From Anaerolineae bacterium (GTDB taxonomy: Bacteria > Chloroflexota > Anaerolineae > DUEN01): a stretch of DNA of 9,772 nt. Position numbers and translations under genes: made by a program. Under the pieces are notes generated by a model, which saw nothing but the letters and a program-made list of their open reading frames with translations, searched no databases and was not told the origin of the DNA. This document shows, in pieces, positions 5,702 to 9,772 of the stretch; positions within the stretch are counted from its first letter, which is position 1; each line of letters opens with the position of its first letter. The stretch is from the NCBI GenBank assembly GCA_021159845.1, contig JAGHDS010000337.1, positions 1 through 9,772 of the forward strand. The letters run 5' to 3'.

Positions 5702-6512
5702 ACAAATAGAGCAGATTGGCTCGATGCAAGGATTGCACTAAACCGCCAAGCGGGATCCGAGACTTGCCGCACGACTCAATATCAATGCGAGCGATCTCCC
5801 GTCGCGGCTGGCCGCTCTCCACATACTCACGCGCCAGCCTCTGAATCGTTTCCAGATAAGCTATACTGCTATCGACGACTTCCTTAATCTCCCCGCGCAA
5901 CAGCACCTCTCCATGTCCTTGCACGATGCTCTCTAACGGGAGGCTCCGCACTTTACGCAGGGATTCGATCAACACACCGGGATCGCCTCCCACGATATAA
6001 GGAACGGGCATCACCGTGTCACTGGCGAAGAGCACCTTAAGCTCTTTCACATACACCATAGCAACATCAGGACTATGCCCTGGCGCGTACATGGCGGTAA
6101 CCGTTTTATCGCCCAGCCGGACAGTTAGCGTTTCATCAAACGTCACCCTGGGTATCCGCAATCGGACTTCCGCCAGCTCCGGCGTCTGTTTCTTCGCCTC
6201 ATCGAGAGCACGTTGCCCATATCTCAACAACAGCTCACGGCATCGCTTGTGACAGATGGCTTCTGCTCGAGGGAAGAGGTAGAGCCCGTTCGCATGGTCG
6301 GCATGAGAATGCGTCAAGAGCACATAGCGAACGCCACCAGGGCTAATCCGCTCAGCGAAATCTCGCAGTTCTCGCGACTCCTGCGGAAATGGCAGGGTGT
6401 CAACGACAATGCTTCCCTCCCGCGTCGCGATCACACCCGCGGTCACTTGCGCATACAGCTCACTCGTAAACATATAGATGTCTTCAGCAACACGTTCACG
6501 ATACGTGGGCAC
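5649..6512 (-). CDS. Metallo-beta-lactamase-fold hydrolase
   Basis: A 287-residue MBL-fold enzyme. In the numbering from the chosen GTG start, the HxHxDH motif is THSHADHANG (His 68, His 70, Asp 72, His 73), the next ligand is PGHSPD (His 146), the bridging Asp is FASDTVMP (Asp 165), and the last His is VQGHGE (His 200). All ligands of a two-metal (Zn or Fe) site are present, so it should be an active hydrolase of the glyoxalase II/cyclase-like branch; the substrate cannot be told. The C-terminal 80 residues form a helical extension. No signal peptide is seen, so it is cytoplasmic. Start choice: AAGGAG (6519-6524) lies 6 nt before GTG 6512. ATG 6518 directly abuts that site and GTG 6548 has no ribosome binding site. 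The 3' end overlaps or abuts the RNase H-like gene, indicating co-transcription. Confidence 0.9.
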   Translation of the reverse strand: MPTYRERVAEDIYMFTSELYAQVTAGVIATREGSIVVDTLPFPQESRELRDFAERISPGGVRYVLLTHSHADHANGLYLFPRAEAICHKRCRELLLRYGQRALDEAKKQTPELAEVRLRIPRVTFDETLTVRLGDKTVTAMYAPGHSPDVAMVYVKELKVLFASDTVMPVPYIVGGDPGVLIESLRKVRSLPLESIVQGHGEVLLRGEIKEVVDSSIAYLETIQRLAREYVESGQPRREIARIDIESCGKSRIPLGGLVQSLHRANLLYLYDRYRSQRERQPESVPA

Positions 6513-6518
6513 AGACAT

Positions 6519-6524
6519 CTCCTT
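6519..6524 (-). promoter_or_regulatory. Ribosome binding site deciding the MBL start
   Basis: On the minus strand AAGGAG is followed by ATGTCT and then GTG. The 6-nt spacing favours initiation at the GTG (6512) over the ATG at 6518, which touches the site with no spacer. Confidence 0.55.
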
Positions 6525-6633
6525 AACTGAGATTACAGGATCACACACCAGCCAAACGCACCGCTACCAGCTTCTCCTAGCGCGGTCCGCCAGGGCTCCA
6601 CATCCTGAAAGCCCTACCACCCTAGCTCGGCTC

Positions 6634-6662
6634 AACATAGCACAAAGCCCTATCGGTGTCAA
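6634..6662 (-). promoter_or_regulatory. Sigma70-type promoter of the MBL/RNase H unit
   Basis: On the minus strand TTGACA (6662-6657, perfect) is followed by a 17-nt spacer and TATGTT (6639-6634, four of six to TATAAT). Transcription would begin near 6627, giving a leader of about 115 nt. In that leader AGGGCT and AGCCCT (6615-6610 and 6597-6592) can form a 6-bp stem. The promoter lies downstream of the wall-protein terminator, so the unit is transcribed separately. Confidence 0.55.
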
Positions 6663-6744
6663 GGGCTTCAACGAAATAAGCTCCAGCTCGATAATCTGGC
6701 AAACAAATCGGCGCTCGCATCCACTCACAGAGCCACCGAGCGCC

Positions 6745-6776
6745 AAAAGGCCCGGACCTGCGAGGAGTCCGGGCCT
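6745..6776 (-). terminator. Intrinsic terminator of the wall-protein gene
   Basis: AGGCCCGGAC (6748-6757) and GTCCGGGCCT (6767-6776) are perfect 10-bp GC-rich arms with a 9-nt loop. On the minus strand the stem is followed by TTTT (bases 6748-6745, the first of which also closes the stem). It begins 26 nt after the stop codon of the DUF348/G5/3D gene, an ideal position. Confidence 0.85.
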
Positions 6777-6801
6777 CAATACGTCTTGCAGCCATCTCAG
6801 C

Positions 6802-8358
6802 TCACCGCCGACGCTCTCGCGGCCAGTCGGGGAGAACCCACCGAATCTGGTAACGCGGCGGAGGGGGAGCCAGCAAGTACACATCCACCCAACGATACCA
6901 CAGCTCCAAGTTGTAATCGTCGAACCCCAGGTCAATACGACGGCCTCTGATCAACCCGCCCGTGTCGGCCGCGTCGCCGATGCCATACCCGGGCACGTAG
7001 ACGCGACTGCCCAATTTGATCACAGTGGGGTCCACAGCTACGACCCCCTTGCGCATCCTCCAACCCAGCCGGGTATAACCAAAGTAGGGATCGTCCGGCT
7101 CGACCCCCGCTGTCGAGGGAGAGTAAGAGGTCGCCAGCATCCTGATCTTGCGCCAATATGTGATCGTCCCCTGCGGCGTTTTCAACGTGTGCAACACGAT
7201 CTTACGACCATAAGCGACGACCCGGGTGATCGGCTCCTGGGCAACCCACTTATCCTCCAATGTCCGGCTCACGATCCGGCCGTCATGGTAAACCACCCGA
7301 TACCGGCGTTTCGTCAAGCCTTCCTGCCCAGCCTGATCCACCCGTCGTCGATCGATCTCCAAGTTATCGTCCGGCACCCAAATCGTCGCGTAGGGGATGG
7401 AATCCTGCTCGACTTCGATCGTCTCACGGACCCGGGTGATGGACACGGTCAAATTGGGCTTGATCCTCGCGGATAAAGGCGGATCGACGATGTCAGCACC
7501 AGCCACCACGATTCCCAAATCGGCCAGAGCGTCGGCGACGGTCTGCTGCCGGGTACGGGTGTGGATCTCCCGGCCATCCACGCGCACGGAGAAGGGGATG
7601 GAACGAGCGATGTACACATGCAGTCCCGCGGTCAGCGGAGTGCCCAGAGCGGGCCGCACCAGGTCCCCCAAATACAACGTCACCCCCTCACGGTGCAACG
7701 CCTCGCCCACGGTGGAAGCGGTGCTATGGATGACATACGTCGCCCCACCGTCGTGGACCCATATTGGTACAGCCCGGCGGATCGCTATGACGAGTGGATC
7801 CGTATCCTGTCGCTGTCTCCTCAGCCATCTATGGGCCTTCCCCGTCGTCTGCGCACGAGAAGCGACGGGCAATGGGGCCTCCAGATCCGTGGTCAGCGTC
7901 CCATTCAATCGCACCTCGTCGTACGGAGAGACATGAACGCCCGCATCGTCGAGCAATTTGCGAAGCGTGCGTGCCTGAGTGCGCACCTGCCATGTGCGGC
8001 CGTCCGCCTCGACCTGGGCCAAGCGAGCGCGCCGCACCACGATTTCCTGGTCCGCCCTCACGTGAACATGAGGAGCGGGATAAACGGTGTCCTCGGGGTA
8101 AAGGTGCACTCCCGCGCCTGCCAACACATCCGCCACCGTGGCCCGGTGCGTATGAACCACAAAACGTTGCCCGTCCACATCGATCGTCACAGGCACGCCC
8201 GTCGCACGATAGGCCCATATACCGAACCATGCGAGGGCAAGCACGCTCAACAATACACCCCACGCTCGCGCGCGGAGGAGCACACGCCGTCCCCCTCTCA
8301 ATGGCCATCCTGGGATCCGGACGGGTGCCCAACGCCTCCGCTCTAGCGATCGGGCCAT
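6802..8358 (-). CDS. YabE-like cell-wall protein: 4 DUF348 repeats, G5 and 3D domain
   Basis: The 518-residue protein has a basic N-terminus and one membrane segment (about 34-50), then an extracytoplasmic part. Four DUF348 repeats lie near 55-96, 110-152, 196-236 and 252-294 (for example VDGQRFVVHTHRATVADVLA; TVADALADLGIVV). A G5 domain is at about 303-384 and a 3D barrel domain at about 405-496. The three Asp that name the 3D family are visible in VAVDP (443), ADTGG (465) and IDLGFD (476). This is the YabE/Rpf-like layout. 3D domains are related to MltA/RlpA-type barrels and G5 binds glycan, so a role in peptidoglycan cleavage or remodelling is likely, though not proven. An Arg/Gln-rich insert (about 170-190) separates repeats two and three. 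The start is uncertain: ATG 8358 has only a distant GGGAG, while GTG 8283 has GAGAGGGGG 7 nt upstream and keeps the whole anchor. Confidence 0.9.
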   Translation of the reverse strand: MARSLERRRWAPVRIPGWPLRGGRRVLLRARAWGVLLSVLALAWFGIWAYRATGVPVTIDVDGQRFVVHTHRATVADVLAGAGVHLYPEDTVYPAPHVHVRADQEIVVRRARLAQVEADGRTWQVRTQARTLRKLLDDAGVHVSPYDEVRLNGTLTTDLEAPLPVASRAQTTGKAHRWLRRQRQDTDPLVIAIRRAVPIWVHDGGATYVIHSTASTVGEALHREGVTLYLGDLVRPALGTPLTAGLHVYIARSIPFSVRVDGREIHTRTRQQTVADALADLGIVVAGADIVDPPLSARIKPNLTVSITRVRETIEVEQDSIPYATIWVPDDNLEIDRRRVDQAGQEGLTKRRYRVVYHDGRIVSRTLEDKWVAQEPITRVVAYGRKIVLHTLKTPQGTITYWRKIRMLATSYSPSTAGVEPDDPYFGYTRLGWRMRKGVVAVDPTVIKLGSRVYVPGYGIGDAADTGGLIRGRRIDLGFDDYNLELWYRWVDVYLLAPPPPRYQIRWVLPDWPRERRR

Positions 8359-8422
8359 AGGCTCAGTACACTCCCACCTGTGCTGCCATACGCATCACAG
8401 TGCAATATCCAATGCATCGGCC

Positions 8423-8451
8423 AGTATACCCTAAGCATGATCGAGGGCCAA
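8423..8451 (-). promoter_or_regulatory. Candidate promoter of the wall-protein gene
   Basis: On the minus strand TTGGCC (8451-8446, four of six to TTGACA), a 17-nt spacer and TATACT (8428-8423, five of six to TATAAT) sit in the gap after the glycoside hydrolase stop. Transcription would begin near 8416, about 58 nt before ATG 8358. Read-through from the upstream gene is an alternative, because no good terminator lies between them. Confidence 0.45.
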
Positions 8452-8458
8452 ATCCCCT

Positions 8459-9772
8459 CTATAAGCCCGCCAGGACATCGCTCCCCAAGCGTTGCACGTG
8501 TATCACCAGATCATCCACAAAGGCCGGCGTCTCCACCACCAAATCGTCGGCGGACAAGACCGCCGCCTCGCCCAGGACGCGATATCGGCCATCGGCCGGA
8601 TGATAACAACCGATGGCGTATCGGCCCGCGGGCATGGCGATAACCAATCTGCCGCTGGGTGACCCGGCACCCGTGCGCTCGTTGACAAGATAGATCACAG
8701 CCTCCTCACCCGAGCGCAACACGTAAGTGAAATCCACTGGCGGCTGTGCCAATACGCCAGTCGGGTCCAGTTGCATCATCCACCACCTCGTGTGACGCTC
8801 CCAGAACGGCCGGATATGCTGACAATACTCTTCCCCTGGCCCCATGCCCAGAGTCTCGATCCCCTCACATCCCACCCAGCTATGGTAATTCCAGTAATCA
8901 CCGGTAACATACCACACCCAAGCCTGCTTACGACGGTGCACGGGATCGTCGTTTCCATGTCGGCGCTCACGACCGCTCTCATCACACCAGGCAGGCTTCC
9001 CGTATCGGTGGATGTTCAGTGCTACCCGGCGGTAATACGCGTCGAGTCCATGCCTTTCAGGATCACTCGACGTACAGGAATGATTGATGGCGATATCCAC
9101 CCACTCCGCTTCGGGCCAGGCCGCATCCTCCGTCGTGCCAAAAGAAGTACAAATCAAGTGCTTATACGGATCATGGGCGCGCAGATAGTGAGCCATGTAC
9201 GCCTGGTAAGGCTGATCCGCCTCGTGCTCGTTGAATAACTCCCAGGTGATGATATTGGGAAACGCGGCCAGGCGTGCCAACAGATAATCCCAATAGCGCT
9301 CCATCTCGGGATCTGGAATGGGAGCGGGTGGATCTCGACGCATTCGGCCGAAAATCACCGGCTCCAGCAACATGCCACGCAGCGCCGCGTGTTGAGCGAT
9401 CGTCTCAATGCGCTGCCACAAGCGCACGTTGAAACGCGTGAAATCCGGCACGGCCCGCGACCCGGCCCAAGGCCACACGTCCTTACCCACCGCGTGGAAA
9501 TAGTAGTCGGCCTCCAGGGCGAAACGCAGACAGGTGAATCCGCGTTCCGCCGCCTGGTCGATGAACTCGAGAGCATTGCTCGCCACGGCTAGAAGCCACG
9601 CCGTCGTGGAGAGCACGAACGGCCTGCTGCCATCTTCCCGCAGGAAGTGATAAGGATGCTCTGGATCCATCCGTACCGGTCCGCGCAACGACGAGGGCGC
9701 ACAGCGAAATGCCCCCTCCGCCTCCACAGTCCCGTCGCTTCCCTGAAACCGAAGACGATAACGGTGCACCCC
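8459..9772 (-). CDS. Glycoside hydrolase, DUF5060/DUF4038 (apiosidase-like) type, 5'-partial
   Basis: The frame is open to the right edge, so the start is missing; numbering here is from codon 9769-9767. Residues 1-35 look like the last strands of a DUF5060 beta-sandwich (HRYRLRFQG…EGAFRCAP, then GPVRMDPEHPYHF). Residues about 40-335 are a TIM-barrel catalytic domain of the DUF4038 type: FLREDGSRPFVLSTTAWLL, ITWELFNEHEAD with the likely acid/base Glu 181, and KPAWCDESGRE with the likely nucleophile Glu 264. The remainder (about 338-436; FTYVLRSGEEAVIYLVNE, MPAGRYAIGCYHPADGRY) is a beta-sandwich like the C-terminal domain of these enzymes. Such proteins act on plant or microbial polysaccharides such as apiose-bearing pectin; the actual substrate is unknown. 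No signal peptide can be judged because the N-terminus is absent. Confidence 0.85.
   Translation of the reverse strand, partial: GVHRYRLRFQGSDGTVEAEGAFRCAPSSLRGPVRMDPEHPYHFLREDGSRPFVLSTTAWLLAVASNALEFIDQAAERGFTCLRFALEADYYFHAVGKDVWPWAGSRAVPDFTRFNVRLWQRIETIAQHAALRGMLLEPVIFGRMRRDPPAPIPDPEMERYWDYLLARLAAFPNIITWELFNEHEADQPYQAYMAHYLRAHDPYKHLICTSFGTTEDAAWPEAEWVDIAINHSCTSSDPERHGLDAYYRRVALNIHRYGKPAWCDESGRERRHGNDDPVHRRKQAWVWYVTGDYWNYHSWVGCEGIETLGMGPGEEYCQHIRPFWERHTRWWMMQLDPTGVLAQPPVDFTYVLRSGEEAVIYLVNERTGAGSPSGRLVIAMPAGRYAIGCYHPADGRYRVLGEAAVLSADDLVVETPAFVDDLVIHVQRLGSDVLAGL

Noticed and set aside
6478..7476. Plus-strand open frames of 332 codons here, and at 7561-8346, 7794-8360 and 7397-7936
   Set aside because: All are antisense to the DUF348/G5/3D gene, whose domains are clear. 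The products are rich in Arg, Pro and His and lack domain features.
8359..8458. c-di-AMP (ydaO-type) riboswitch upstream of the wall-protein gene, as seen before related genes in other phyla
   Set aside because: The gap is only 100 bases and shows no extended pairing or recognisable core motifs.
8443..8459. GAGGG/CCCTC hairpin as a terminator of the glycoside hydrolase gene
   Set aside because: Only 5 bp, overlaps the stop codon and the -35 box, and has no T run.

Overview
The window looks like part of a moderately GC-rich chromosome, most likely from a thermophilic or environmental Chloroflexota bacterium (Anaerolineae/Thermoflexia-like). This is inferred from the mix of genes: a very long YD-repeat (RHS) protein, a lipoprotein with a Pro-Thr rich stalk, a YabE-like DUF348/G5/3D wall protein and a DUF4038-type glycoside hydrolase. 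No rRNA or other taxonomic marker is present, so the assignment is tentative.

Layout. Bases 1-3360 (+) hold the 3' part of an RHS/YD-repeat gene. Its 5' end lies off the left edge. It has about 34 YD repeats, the conserved RHS core end, and then an abrupt switch at about 2700 to an AT-richer, variable C-terminal tip. The tip reading frame is broken at a run of six G (2951-2956) and continues in the next frame to 3360. Bases 3361-3747 have no gene but are dense in signals: nested inverted repeats, a degenerate TCTGCGT-type repeat, a near-consensus sigma70 promoter with overlapping dyads, a 13-bp palindrome and a leader hairpin. They lead into a lipoprotein gene (3748-5052, +) with a textbook ribosome binding site.

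At 5053-5104 the gene direction flips: the lipoprotein gene converges with a minus-strand block, and a strong hairpin sits between them. Reading the minus strand from the right edge, the order is: a 5'-truncated DUF5060/DUF4038-type glycoside hydrolase (9772-8459); a membrane-anchored cell-wall protein with four DUF348 repeats, one G5 and one 3D domain (8358-6802), with its own candidate promoter and an intrinsic terminator; then a two-gene unit of a metallo-beta-lactamase-fold hydrolase (6512-5649) and an overlapping RNase HI-like protein (to 5105), driven by a TTGACA promoter.

The genes do not form one obvious pathway. The RHS protein, lipoprotein, wall protein and glycoside hydrolase all concern the cell surface or external polymers, while the MBL/RNase H pair looks like cytoplasmic housekeeping. 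The most unusual points are the uncharacterised RHS tip with its frameshift and no recognisable immunity gene, the dyad-rich promoter region of the lipoprotein, and the RNase H-like protein with a Cys-rich N-terminus and no visible fourth catalytic Asp.
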